From Clostridia bacterium (lineage in GTDB: Bacteria > Bacillota > Clostridia > Christensenellales > Pumilibacteraceae), in NCBI GenBank assembly GCA_022791915.1, contig JAAWAB010000005.1, positions 1-47,746 on the forward strand: a stretch of DNA of 47,746 bases, given 5' to 3'. Shown in pieces: positions 16,277 through 24,743 of the stretch. Within the stretch, counting starts at the first letter, position 1; the number at the start of each line of letters is the position of its first letter. Made by a program: the position numbers and the translations under genes. The notes beneath the pieces were generated by a model. It saw only the letters and a program-made list of their open reading frames with translations. It searched no databases and was not told the origin of the DNA.

Positions 16277-17818
16277 TTACCGTGTTATATTGAGTTTTGC
16301 TTTACCGCCCGCAAGCATTTTTTTGATACGGTCGATTTCACTGTCCATATCCGGTCCCGCGTCGCGTTTTTCCGCTTTGAAAGAGAGCGCAATATTGTTT
16401 GCGCCGAACGCGCGCATGATTTGCGTTTCCGTTTCGGGGTCGGAAAATTGCAGAAACTCGGCGTCCGTTTGCGGGTAAACGGTTAAAACGCCGTCTTTCA
16501 CCGTTACTTCATGCGTATTACATAACAGCGAATAAATACTCATGGGACCGTTTTTGCGGAAATAGGTGATGAGTTTGCCCCATACGCCGTCGGTGTCGGC
16601 GGGCGCTTGCTCTACGGGCGCATTTTGCCGTACGGGGGTGGGGGCACTTTGCGGTGCGGAAACTCCGCTTGCCGACAGTTCGTCGATTCGTTTTTCCAAT
16701 CGGGCGATACGCGCGCGCAGAGCGTCGGGGTCGGAATCCGCCAGTTTGCCCGCACGCAGACAAGCCGTTTCCAGCACGATTTTGGGGCTGACGCTATACC
16801 GCAATTCCGCATCTACCGCCGAAAGCGTACGGATTACCGCCGTGAGAGCGTCCGGCTCGGCAGACGCCGCCAGTTCGTTGAGTTTTTCCATATTTTCGGG
16901 AGTGTCGATAACAAGCGACGTTGCTCCCGTTTTGATTGCAAGCAAATCGCGCGCACACCCGAGCACGTCTTTTGCGATACGCGATACCGATTTACCGAGA
17001 TTGGTCAATTCGTCTATCGAAAGCAAAATCTGTTTGGCGTTTCCGCACAGAATGCTGTCGGTCAGGGCGCGGATTTTCCCACGGTCGGCGGCGCCCAACA
17101 CGTCGAGCGCGTCGGCAAGCGTAAGCGTTCCTTCGGCACGCGATAAACACATATCGGCAATCGACAGACTGTCGCGCACGCTCCCTTCTCCCGCCCCCGC
17201 TATGTAACGCACGGCACTCTCTTCGTATTTCTTGCTTTCGGCATCGAAAATTCTGCGAATATTCTGCGCAAGCAAATCCACCGACACCAGTCGGAAATCG
17301 AATCGCATGCACCTTGACAAAATAGTAGCGGGCAGTTTGTGCACTTCGGTGGTTGCCAGAATAAAGATAACGAATTCGGGCGGCTCTTCCAGCGTTTTGA
17401 GTAACGCATTGAACGCGCTGTCGGTGAGCATGTGCACTTCGTCGATAATATATACTTTATATTTGCCGTTTACGGGCGGATATTTGACCCGTTCGCGGAT
17501 TTCACGCACTTCGTCCACGCGGTTGTTGCTCGCCGCGTCGATTTCCAGAATATCGATATTGGAAGGGTCGGCAAGCGCTTTACAAACGGCACATTTACCG
17601 CACGGCGAGCCGTCCTGCGGCGAAAGACAGTTGACGGCGCGCGCAAAGATTTTGGCGCACGTGGTTTTTCCCGTTCCCCTGCTTCCCGTAAACAGATAGG
17701 CGTGCCCCACCCGTCCCGATTTCAATTGATTGCGAAGTGTTTCGGTAATATGGTCTTGCCCGATTACGTCATCGAAACGCGCGGGGCGATATTTTCTGTA
17801 CAGTGCGGTATAACTCAT
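16277..17818 (-). CDS. dnaX: DNA polymerase III subunit gamma/tau
   Basis: A 513-residue clamp-loader ATPase. The AAA+ domain has Walker A GSRGTGKTT (about 46-54), a four-Cys zinc module (CLSPQDGSPCGKCAVC), Walker B IIDEVHML and sensor 1 ATTEVHKLP. Domain III follows, and a C-terminal part of about 130 residues carries a Pro/Ala/Gln linker. The length is shorter than E. coli tau but normal for Clostridia. I see no obvious programmed-frameshift signal and did not test for one. The ATG at 17818 lies only six bases from a -10 box and has no Shine-Dalgarno, so the transcript is predicted to be leaderless. First gene of dnaX-ybaB-recR. Confidence 0.96.
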   Translation of the reverse strand: MSYTALYRKYRPARFDDVIGQDHITETLRNQLKSGRVGHAYLFTGSRGTGKTTCAKIFARAVNCLSPQDGSPCGKCAVCKALADPSNIDILEIDAASNNRVDEVREIRERVKYPPVNGKYKVYIIDEVHMLTDSAFNALLKTLEEPPEFVIFILATTEVHKLPATILSRCMRFDFRLVSVDLLAQNIRRIFDAESKKYEESAVRYIAGAGEGSVRDSLSIADMCLSRAEGTLTLADALDVLGAADRGKIRALTDSILCGNAKQILLSIDELTNLGKSVSRIAKDVLGCARDLLAIKTGATSLVIDTPENMEKLNELAASAEPDALTAVIRTLSAVDAELRYSVSPKIVLETACLRAGKLADSDPDALRARIARLEKRIDELSASGVSAPQSAPTPVRQNAPVEQAPADTDGVWGKLITYFRKNGPMSIYSLLCNTHEVTVKDGVLTVYPQTDAEFLQFSDPETETQIMRAFGANNIALSFKAEKRDAGPDMDSEIDRIKKMLAGGKAKLNITR

Positions 17819-17824
17819 ACCGAT

Positions 17825-17853
17825 AGTATAGCATTTTCCGTCGCGTCCGTCAA
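17825..17853 (-). promoter_or_regulatory. Promoter of dnaX, predicted leaderless
   Basis: On the minus strand TTGACG (17853-17848), 17 bases, TATACT (17830-17825) with an extended TGC. The -10 ends six bases before the dnaX ATG (17818), so transcription would begin at or within a base or two of the start codon. Confidence 0.75.
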
Positions 17854-17881
17854 GCCGACAGCGGCGGAAAATCCGCGTTCG

Positions 17882-18901
17882 CTACATGGGCAAAAACGAC
17901 AACAGCAAGCCGATTGCCACGCTATACGCATACAGTCCACCCGCGATAAAAAGCGAATTTTTTACGGGACGGTTCTTTTTGAGCAGAACGGCAAGTCCCA
18001 ACCCCGCATTCACGCTCAAACCCGCAAAAGCGGCGCCGAGCGTCAGATTACCCGCGGCGAACATCTGCGCAATCACCACGCTGGACGCACAGTTGGGAAT
18101 GAGTCCGACCAACCCCGCCAAGAGCGGCTGAAAGAATTTCGCCGATTGCAAAAATCCATACAGGCGCTGTTCCCCCACAAAATACAATACAACGGCAAAC
18201 AGCACGTTCACGCCGAGAATATACGCCGAAACCGTGAGCGTATGCAAAAGCGGGTGCACGACAAAACATTTGAAATCGAAACTCTTTTTGTTCGCTTGCG
18301 CATTCTCCGCACTTTTTAATTGGGTTTCGCGTTCTACGTGTGCGTGTTCTTCGTCGTGCGCACGTTCGCCGACAGGAACGGTTTCGTCGTGCTCGTGCGA
18401 TTCGGTTTCACGCGCGTGCGCATGTTGTTCGTGCGTATGCTCGCCCAATTCGTGATGATGACAGCCGCGCACCACCTCGTGCCCGTCCATGGCGGTCAGT
18501 TCGCGGTCGCGCAGAATGAAATTGAGCGCATACCCCGCAATCAGTGCCGCCGCCAACTTAAAGCCGAGCAAAACGCACAATTTTATAATCGATTGCGCCG
18601 TGGGCGCACTCAACAGTATGGGAATCGCCTCGTCGCTCGTAGCAATAAATACGGCAATCATCGTGCCCAAACGGATATTCTTTCTGCCGTAAAGGTCGGC
18701 TGCTACCACGCCGAACCCGCATTGCGGCAAAATACCGCACACGCCGCCCACGAGCGGCGCGAGCGGTCCTCGCAACGCTTTATTCAGTTTTATTTTGGAC
18801 ACGGTATGATACTCGAATACTTCTATCAGCACGTGCATGACAAGCAGCCACGGAACGAGCTTTACGGTATCGAGCAGTGCGTCAAGCAGACTTTCCGCCA
18901 T
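17882..18901 (-). CDS. Putative heavy-metal exporter with His-rich loop (ArsP_2-like)
   Basis: A 339-residue integral membrane protein with about ten hydrophobic segments in two halves. Each half contains a related Gly-Pro-rich signature (GILPQCGFGVVAADLYGR near residues 55-72 and GLIPNCASSVVIAQMFAAG near 265-283), which suggests an internal duplication. Between the halves lies a hydrophilic loop rich in His and Glu (about residues 140-190; CHHHELGEHTHEQHAHA and more), a probable metal-binding region. This layout matches the family described as a putative 10-TM heavy-metal exporter, often annotated as arsenic efflux. The real substrate is unknown; the His-rich loop would fit a divalent cation. 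It follows the CorC-type gene by 39 bases and probably shares its transcript. Confidence 0.72.
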   Translation of the reverse strand: MAESLLDALLDTVKLVPWLLVMHVLIEVFEYHTVSKIKLNKALRGPLAPLVGGVCGILPQCGFGVVAADLYGRKNIRLGTMIAVFIATSDEAIPILLSAPTAQSIIKLCVLLGFKLAAALIAGYALNFILRDRELTAMDGHEVVRGCHHHELGEHTHEQHAHARETESHEHDETVPVGERAHDEEHAHVERETQLKSAENAQANKKSFDFKCFVVHPLLHTLTVSAYILGVNVLFAVVLYFVGEQRLYGFLQSAKFFQPLLAGLVGLIPNCASSVVIAQMFAAGNLTLGAAFAGLSVNAGLGLAVLLKKNRPVKNSLFIAGGLYAYSVAIGLLLSFLPM

Positions 18902-18940
18902 TGTGGCACCCTCTTATTCTCGGGCGGATTGATTCCGCCG

Positions 18941-20416
18941 TCAGGTTTCGCTTTCGGGTCTGCCGTCGTAAGCGGCAAGCTCTTCATCCGTAAATCCTTT
19001 TGTGCTTTGTCCTTCGGTTTCCGTGTTTTCTTCCGTATCACCGGCGCCGATGAGCGTGGGTTCGGGAGATTCCCTGTTCTCATCTTTATCCGTTTTTTCT
19101 TTCATCTTTTCGCGCACGGCGCCCAAAATCTTTTCCAATCCGCTCTCTTGCTCTTCTTGCACGGGATTGACTTTGATTTTTACTTCGAGCACGCGCTTGT
19201 TGTTTGCCTTGGCAACGGTGATTTCCAGATTCTCGAACGTGAGTTTTTCGCCCGCCGCGGGAATTTTGCCGAGTTGCTCTGTAAGCCACCCGCCTACGGT
19301 GGTGGAATCGAATTCTTCGCGCACGTTCATACCGAATGCTTCGAAAAGTTCTTCTAAATTATGCGTGCCCGATACGAGATACGTATCTTCTCCCACCTTG
19401 CGGCTCAATACTTCCACTTCGTCGTGTTCGTCGTAAATTTCGCCCACAAGTTCTTCCAGAATATCTTCCAGCGTCACGATTCCTTCGGTGCCGCCGAATT
19501 CGTCCACCACAATCGCCATGTGGATTTTCGCTTTCTGCAACATGCGGAGCACCGTGCTGATTTTCATGCTCGGCGATACGCACACAACGGGTTGCACAAT
19601 CCCCTTTATCGATGCGGGACGTTCGCTTTGCGGCAAACGGTACAATTTGTAAAAATCTTTCTCGTGAATGATTCCTATAATGCTGTCTATCGTTTTGCTG
19701 TACACGGGCAAACGCGAAAAGCCGTTGTCCAAAAACAGGTCGGCAATGGCGTCGAACGGTTCTCCTTCTTCGATTGCCACCACGTTGACACGCGGCACCA
19801 TGATGTCGTTCACGTCGAGGTCTTCGAATTCGATAGCCGACCGAATCAGTTGCGATTCGTGCGCATCGATACCGCCTTCGTTCTGTGCCGTTTCCACATA
19901 GGTAATCAATTCGTCTTCGGTAATCGCCGACGCGTTTTTGTTGCGGATTCTGCCGATAAGTTTTTTCCAAGGAACCAGAAAAATATCAATCGGAAACAGA
20001 ATAATCACAAAAAACCAAAGAATCGGCCAAATACGCATGGCAAACCCTTCGGCAAAATTCTTGGCAAGCGTTTTGGGCGTGATTTCCCCGAAAATGAGCA
20101 CCGCAATCGTTACCGCGGCGGTAGACACAACCGCAGCCACCTGTTCGTTTTTTATCAGTCCCGCAAATAAGAGCGTGGCGAGCGTAGACGCCACGATATT
20201 CACGATATTATTGCCTATGAGTATAGTACTCAACAACCTATCGTATCGGTCGAGTAAAGAGAGCACTCTCTTTGCCGAACGATTGCCGTCCGCTTCGAGC
20301 GTACGAAGTCGGATTTTATTGGCGGTGGAAAATGCCATTTCCGATGCCGAGAAAAATCCCGACATGATAATCATAATGATGATTGTGACCAGTATTCCTA
20401 TTTGGGATGGGTCCAT
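18941..20416 (-). CDS. HlyC/CorC-type transporter with DUF21 and CBS domains
   Basis: A 491-residue protein. The DUF21 (CNNM) membrane domain with four helices (about 1-165) begins IIIMIIMSGFFSASEMAFSTA. A pair of CBS domains follows (about 200-330; IMVPRVNVVAIEEGEPF and MAIVVDEFGGTEGIVTLEDI). A CorC_HlyC domain covers about 340-425, then a charged tail of about 60 residues. Relatives act in Mg2+/Co2+ efflux or homeostasis, with CBS domains sensing nucleotides. A good promoter lies about 90 bases upstream. A GAGGAG site is present but 16 bases from the ATG, which is unusually far; no better start is visible. Confidence 0.88.
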   Translation of the reverse strand: MDPSQIGILVTIIIMIIMSGFFSASEMAFSTANKIRLRTLEADGNRSAKRVLSLLDRYDRLLSTILIGNNIVNIVASTLATLLFAGLIKNEQVAAVVSTAAVTIAVLIFGEITPKTLAKNFAEGFAMRIWPILWFFVIILFPIDIFLVPWKKLIGRIRNKNASAITEDELITYVETAQNEGGIDAHESQLIRSAIEFEDLDVNDIMVPRVNVVAIEEGEPFDAIADLFLDNGFSRLPVYSKTIDSIIGIIHEKDFYKLYRLPQSERPASIKGIVQPVVCVSPSMKISTVLRMLQKAKIHMAIVVDEFGGTEGIVTLEDILEELVGEIYDEHDEVEVLSRKVGEDTYLVSGTHNLEELFEAFGMNVREEFDSTTVGGWLTEQLGKIPAAGEKLTFENLEITVAKANNKRVLEVKIKVNPVQEEQESGLEKILGAVREKMKEKTDKDENRESPEPTLIGAGDTEENTETEGQSTKGFTDEELAAYDGRPESET

Positions 20417-20507
20417 TTACGTGTTACTTTTCACTCCTCGGAAAACGATATGCTTTTTTTACGGAAAAAATGCCTGTTTTCCCGACTGCATCTTCCCGTA
20501 TTGGAAT

Positions 20508-20536
20508 AGTATACCATACTTTTTTTGTTCATACAA
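20508..20536 (-). promoter_or_regulatory. Promoter of the CorC-type gene
   Basis: On the minus strand TTGTAT (20536-20531), 17 bases, TATACT (20513-20508) with an extended TGG. The untranslated leader is about 85 bases and contains T and A runs but no riboswitch that I recognise. Confidence 0.68.
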
Positions 20537-20610
20537 GTATTTTGCGCGAAGTTTATTCTCTTTTCATTCCGATATGCGCCGCCGTGCCGACAAAAAACGC
20601 CGTATCCCTG

Positions 20611-21978
20611 TTAACGCACGGGATAATTTCCCGTAAAACAAGCGTCGCAATATCCGAAGTCTTTACGCAGTCCGATATTTTTGAGCGCCTCTATGGGAAG
20701 ATAACCGATAGAATCGGCGCCTAATTTTTCGCGGATTTCTTCCAACGAATATTTAACCGCCATCAGTTCTTTTTTGCTGGGAATATCGGTTCCGTAGTAG
20801 CAGGGCCACAAAAACGGAGGGCTTGCCACCCGCATGTGTACTTCTTTGGCGCCCGCGTCTTTGAGCATTTTAATCAAATTCGCACTTGTGGTACCGCGCA
20901 CGATGGAATCGTCTACCATAACGATTCGCTTGCCTTCCACGTTATTGCGAAGAACATTCAATTTGATAGACACCGCCATTTCCCGTTCCGCCTGCGTCTG
21001 TTTGATAAACGTTCTGCCCGTATAACGGTTACGAATCAGTCCGTCGCCGAACGGGATTCCGCTTTGGTAAGCATAGCCGTGCGCAAAGTGCGTGCCGCTG
21101 TCGGGCACGCCGATTACCATATCGGCTTCTACGGGGTGCGCGAGCGCAAGCTGTTTGCCCGTTTCGATACGCGTTTTATACACGCTCACGCCGTCGATGA
21201 CCGAATCGGGGCGAGCGAAATACACGTATTCGAACACGCATAAACTCGGTTTCTTGCCGCAGAAATTCTTGAAAGAAGTGATTTTACCGCCCTGTTCGAT
21301 AAGTACTACTTCGCCCGGTTCCACGTCGCGCACAAATTCGGCGCGCATGACGTCGAGCGCAACGCTCTCGCTTGCGAGCACATAGGAATTGCCCAATTTA
21401 CCGATACACAGCGGACGGAATCCCTGCGGGTCGCGGATTCCGAGCAATTTACGGGGCGACATCAGCACCATGCTGTATGCGCCCTCGATTTGTTCCATTA
21501 CTTTGAGAACCGCCTGTTCTATGCTTTTGGTGCGCGTTCTCGCAATGGCAATCAGGTGCATAATCACTTCGGTTTCGTTCGTAGACTGAAAGATTGCGCC
21601 CCCCATTTCCAACTCTTCGCGCAGTTGTTTGGCGTTTACGATACTGCCGTTATGCGCAAGCGTGATACTGCCCTTGCAGTAACGCGATACGATTGGCTGG
21701 GCGTTTTCTTTGAGCGTGTCGCCTTCTTTTGCATAACGCACGTGCGCCACGCCGATATTGCCCACAAGCGGCGCAAGCGTGTGTTCGTCGAACACTTCGC
21801 TCACAAGCCCTTTGTCTTTCACCTGGTGCAAATGCGCGTCGTCGTTCGTAACGATACCGCAACTCTGCTGTCCGCGGTGTTGCAGTGCGAACATACCCGT
21901 ATAGAGCATGTGCGCCACGTTGTAGCCGTCGTTATCGTAAAACCCGAGCACGCCGCATTCTTCGTTCAGTTTTCTCAT
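20611..21978 (-). CDS. purF: Amidophosphoribosyltransferase
   Basis: A 455-residue PurF, which makes 5-phosphoribosylamine from PRPP and glutamine, the first step of de novo purine synthesis. The N-terminal Ntn glutaminase domain starts MRKLNEECGVLGFY; Cys8 is the nucleophile, exposed after removal of a short propeptide as in the Bacillus-type enzyme. The PRPP loop VMVDDSIVRGTT is at about residues 345-356. Cys residues toward the C-terminus (including YCDACF) fit the [4Fe-4S] cluster of this enzyme class. The gene starts 36 bases after the hydrogenase-like gene with no promoter of its own visible, so it is probably read through from it. No purine riboswitch is seen. Confidence 0.96.
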   Translation of the reverse strand: MRKLNEECGVLGFYDNDGYNVAHMLYTGMFALQHRGQQSCGIVTNDDAHLHQVKDKGLVSEVFDEHTLAPLVGNIGVAHVRYAKEGDTLKENAQPIVSRYCKGSITLAHNGSIVNAKQLREELEMGGAIFQSTNETEVIMHLIAIARTRTKSIEQAVLKVMEQIEGAYSMVLMSPRKLLGIRDPQGFRPLCIGKLGNSYVLASESVALDVMRAEFVRDVEPGEVVLIEQGGKITSFKNFCGKKPSLCVFEYVYFARPDSVIDGVSVYKTRIETGKQLALAHPVEADMVIGVPDSGTHFAHGYAYQSGIPFGDGLIRNRYTGRTFIKQTQAEREMAVSIKLNVLRNNVEGKRIVMVDDSIVRGTTSANLIKMLKDAGAKEVHMRVASPPFLWPCYYGTDIPSKKELMAVKYSLEEIREKLGADSIGYLPIEALKNIGLRKDFGYCDACFTGNYPVR

Positions 21979-22014
21979 GTTACCGTTTATCCTTTTTGCC
22001 TTTTGTTTGATGAT

Positions 22015-23445
22015 TTATTCTTGCGTCAGCTCGTACAATTTAAGACTTGCCGCAATATCCTGCTCGCGCGCCTGCGCTCCGTATTTATCGACGTCCACCA
22101 CATTCTTGTCGCCGTGACTCAAACACAACGGTCCGTTCAGGCACCCGCCTTCGCACGCCATACCTTCGATAAAGTTTTCGGGCAGTTTACCCGCATTCAT
22201 GCGGAGCATGGCAAGCCGAATCTGCTCTAACCCGTTCAGCGCCAACGGGCAGATTTCCTTTTCGATTCCGTACTTTTCTTTCAGTTCGCGCACGCCCTGC
22301 GTAATTCCGCCGCTCTTGGCGAAAATTCTGCCGTACTTGCTGGCGTTGTTGAGCGGAGATTCGGGGAGCGTTGCCACGTCTATGCCGCGCGCATCCAAAA
22401 ACGCCTGTAATTCTTCAAACGAAATCACACAGTCCACCGCGCCGTCCGTTTTTTCCAGCTTATATTCGTGCTTTTTGCTTGCGCACGGTCCGATAAACAC
22501 CACTTTGCACCCCGGCGACGTGCGCTTGATGAGTTTTGCCGTTTCCACCATGGGACTGGGCGACGACGATATGTAGGGCACGAGTTTGGGAAAATGCCGT
22601 TCGATATACATCACGAAACTGGGACAGCAACTTGTGGTCATTTTGTCCCGTTCTTTGAGTTCTTCCAACTCTTTTCCGAGCGTGATATCGGCGCCCATTG
22701 CCGTTTCGATTACTTGGTGGAAACCGAGTTCTTTGATTCCTTCCACAATCTGTTCGATTCTTGCGTATTTGAACTGGCTGACGATTGCGGGCGCGATGAT
22801 TGCGTATACCTTGCGCTTACTCACCGCCGCTTCTTTGAGAATATCCACGCAGTCGAGCACATACGATTTGTCTACGATTGCACCGAACGGACAGCTTTGT
22901 ACGCACGCGCCGCACATGACGCATTTATCGTTATCGATTACCGCCGTTTTGTCTTCGCTGATTTTGAGCGCGCCGATTTTGCACGCCTTCACGCACGGAC
23001 GCGCCAGTTCGATAATTGCGCCGTAAGGGCAACTTTTGGCACATCTGCCGCACTCCACGCACTTTTCGGCGTCGATTTTCGCCGTGCGTCCTTCTATGGA
23101 AATGGCGCCGCGCGGGCATACTTCCATACATTTATGGTTGATACAGCCGCGGCAGGCGGGCGTGACGAAATAACTTTCCATAGGGCACTCGTCGCACGCA
23201 ACGGGGAGCGTTTCCACAATGTTGGGATTCTCTTTGTCGCCGCCCATTGCCATGCGCACCCGTTCGGAAAGCACCGCGCGTTCTTTATAGATACAGCAAC
23301 GCATGTCCGATTTGGGACCGGGCACGATTTCTTTGGGGATTTCGTATGTAGCCTGGTCGAGCGTGCCCGCATAGGCGCGCTCGATTACCGCTTTGAGCAC
23401 TTTGTATTTCAGAAGTTGAACTTTTGTATCGAATACTCTTTCCAT
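22015..23445 (-). CDS. [FeFe]-hydrogenase-like protein with 4Fe-4S domains (HydA2-like)
   Basis: A 476-residue iron-sulfur protein. The N-terminal half has several Cys clusters for [4Fe-4S] centres, among them CRGCINHKCMEVCP, CVECGRCAKSCP and CVMCGACVQSCP. The C-terminal half is the hydrogenase large-subunit fold with all three H-cluster motifs in divergent form: TSCCPSF, GPCASKKHE and GMACEGGCLNGP. Both Cys of TSCCP are kept, including the one that relays protons in catalytic enzymes. The standard MPCxxK has Gly for Met. It lacks the GGGQP ending of classical enzymes. It therefore belongs with the sensory or uncharacterised hydrogenase groups and may or may not evolve H2. It has its own likely promoter and a leader hairpin, in tandem after the SpoIIE gene. 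Confidence 0.85.
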   Translation of the reverse strand: MERVFDTKVQLLKYKVLKAVIERAYAGTLDQATYEIPKEIVPGPKSDMRCCIYKERAVLSERVRMAMGGDKENPNIVETLPVACDECPMESYFVTPACRGCINHKCMEVCPRGAISIEGRTAKIDAEKCVECGRCAKSCPYGAIIELARPCVKACKIGALKISEDKTAVIDNDKCVMCGACVQSCPFGAIVDKSYVLDCVDILKEAAVSKRKVYAIIAPAIVSQFKYARIEQIVEGIKELGFHQVIETAMGADITLGKELEELKERDKMTTSCCPSFVMYIERHFPKLVPYISSSPSPMVETAKLIKRTSPGCKVVFIGPCASKKHEYKLEKTDGAVDCVISFEELQAFLDARGIDVATLPESPLNNASKYGRIFAKSGGITQGVRELKEKYGIEKEICPLALNGLEQIRLAMLRMNAGKLPENFIEGMACEGGCLNGPLCLSHGDKNVVDVDKYGAQAREQDIAASLKLYELTQE

Positions 23446-23470
23446 TTTTTTACCGTATTTCTTTTATGTT

Positions 23471-23492
23471 CCGCAAAAAAATTCCTTTGCGG
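23471..23492 (-). promoter_or_regulatory. Leader hairpin upstream of the hydrogenase-like gene
   Basis: CCGCAAA/TTTGCGG (23471-23477 with 23486-23492) ends 25 bases before the ATG, inside the predicted leader. It could affect translation or mRNA stability; the function is not established. Confidence 0.35.
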
Positions 23493-23521
23493 TTTATGTA
23501 GCCGTTTACCGACGCCCATAC

Positions 23522-23550
23522 AGTATAGCACAAAAGCGGCGAAGGGGCAA
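23522..23550 (-). promoter_or_regulatory. Promoter of the hydrogenase-like gene and purF
   Basis: On the minus strand TTGCCC (23550-23545), 17 bases, TATACT (23527-23522) with an extended TGC. Confidence 0.6.
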
Positions 23551-23578
23551 ACGGATAAAGAGAACAAAAAACAAATAT

Positions 23579-24739
23579 TTAATAGTATTTTATTTCCACT
23601 TTCTTATTGAGCGATTTGAGAATGCGTATAAGCGTGACCACCGCGTCGAGTTTTGTTTTGTTGTCGATGCCCAAACCTTCGTGCGCCAAGTTGACGCCAC
23701 GCCCCACAAACAGACGGACTTCGCTCGCTTCCACCAGAAGAATCTGCGCCAGCTTGCTCGCTCCGTCCTGCCCTTTGAACAGTTTGATATCGGGGTCGGA
23801 TACCGAAACGTACTTTTCGGCAACGGTGAGCAATCGTTTAAGCGTGAGCACGCCTTCGCAGGTAAGGTCGATTCCGTCTATGTAGCCGATTGGCGGCACG
23901 TCTTTATCGGGATAATCGAAACTTGTGCGTACTTCGGTGTGCAATTCGCGCGCCACCACCTGACTGCTGGTACCGCCGCACACCACGCGTTTGCCTTCGT
24001 GCGCCATAAACTCTTGTACGACAAGCGAATCGCTTTCGGGCGACGACGGCGGACCTATCATCATGTTCACAACGAGCGGCGCGCGATATTTGATTGCCAG
24101 TACCGTGGTATCGTCGCCCGGGCGGTGCCCGTACAACTCATAGCACGCGTTCGCCATAATGCTCGCCATTGTGCGCGCCGAAAGCGACGAATCATACTGA
24201 ATTTCGGCAAATTCGCGGATTTCTTTGATATCCCACCCGAAGTTGAGCGTTTCCCCTATGCCCGCATGTACCACGCCGTCGCTCATCAAAAGCACCAAAT
24301 CGCCGCGTTGCATACTTACTTTACTGACGTATAGTTTTTTGCCACCGTGTATCCGTTCGGCGCGTTCGAGCGGCATCGCTTTCCCGTTGCGCAACAAAAC
24401 GGCAGGCGGATTATCGAATTCCGCAAGATAGCCCGTTCCGTCGGGCGAAACCGTAAACAGCGAAAAAGTGGAATACGCCACGCCGCGCTGACGGCATACG
24501 GGCAGACTGCCCGCAATCGTATCGATACATTCTTCCAGCGGCACGTTTGCCGCCGCCATGGTGCACAGAATTTTACTCGTAAGCGTAGAAAGAATATTCG
24601 CTTTTACGCCGCTTCCCATGCCGTCGGCAAGCACAAGCGTGGCGCCGCCATCCGCCGCGGGAATCATTTCCACTTTATCGCCGCAAAGTTCTTCGCCCTT
24701 TTTGTTGAGCGATACGTATCCGTATTCGAGGACGTCCAT
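23579..24739 (-). CDS. SpoIIE-family serine phosphatase
   Basis: A 386-residue PP2C-type phosphatase. The SpoIIE domain (about 1-215) has the metal-binding sites LVLADGMGSG (about 35-44), VLLMSDGV (about 147-154) and GDDTTVLAI. No membrane segments precede it, unlike true sporulation SpoIIE, so it is a soluble regulator. The C-terminal 170 residues are a separate domain that I do not recognise; similar tails occur on phosphatases next to sensory hydrogenases. It starts four bases after the HydS-like gene. In known groups of this kind the phosphatase is thought to pass a hydrogen or redox signal from the sensory hydrogenase by dephosphorylating a partner. No partner (anti-sigma or STAS gene) is seen here. 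Confidence 0.87.
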   Translation of the reverse strand: MDVLEYGYVSLNKKGEELCGDKVEMIPAADGGATLVLADGMGSGVKANILSTLTSKILCTMAAANVPLEECIDTIAGSLPVCRQRGVAYSTFSLFTVSPDGTGYLAEFDNPPAVLLRNGKAMPLERAERIHGGKKLYVSKVSMQRGDLVLLMSDGVVHAGIGETLNFGWDIKEIREFAEIQYDSSLSARTMASIMANACYELYGHRPGDDTTVLAIKYRAPLVVNMMIGPPSSPESDSLVVQEFMAHEGKRVVCGGTSSQVVARELHTEVRTSFDYPDKDVPPIGYIDGIDLTCEGVLTLKRLLTVAEKYVSVSDPDIKLFKGQDGASKLAQILLVEASEVRLFVGRGVNLAHEGLGIDNKTKLDAVVTLIRILKSLNKKVEIKYY

Positions 24740-24743
24740 GCGT

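Noticed and set aside
16277-17818. Programmed frameshift in dnaX giving a gamma form
   Set aside because: No convincing slippery heptamer with a following hairpin was seen by eye.
20417-20610. Possible riboswitch in the leader of the CorC-type gene
   Set aside because: I could not draw a conserved Mg2+ or other riboswitch core; only short A/T runs and weak pairings are present.
21599-21604. G6 run in purF as a possible fifth phase-variation tract
   Set aside because: Six residues is too short for frequent slippage and lies in an essential biosynthetic gene.
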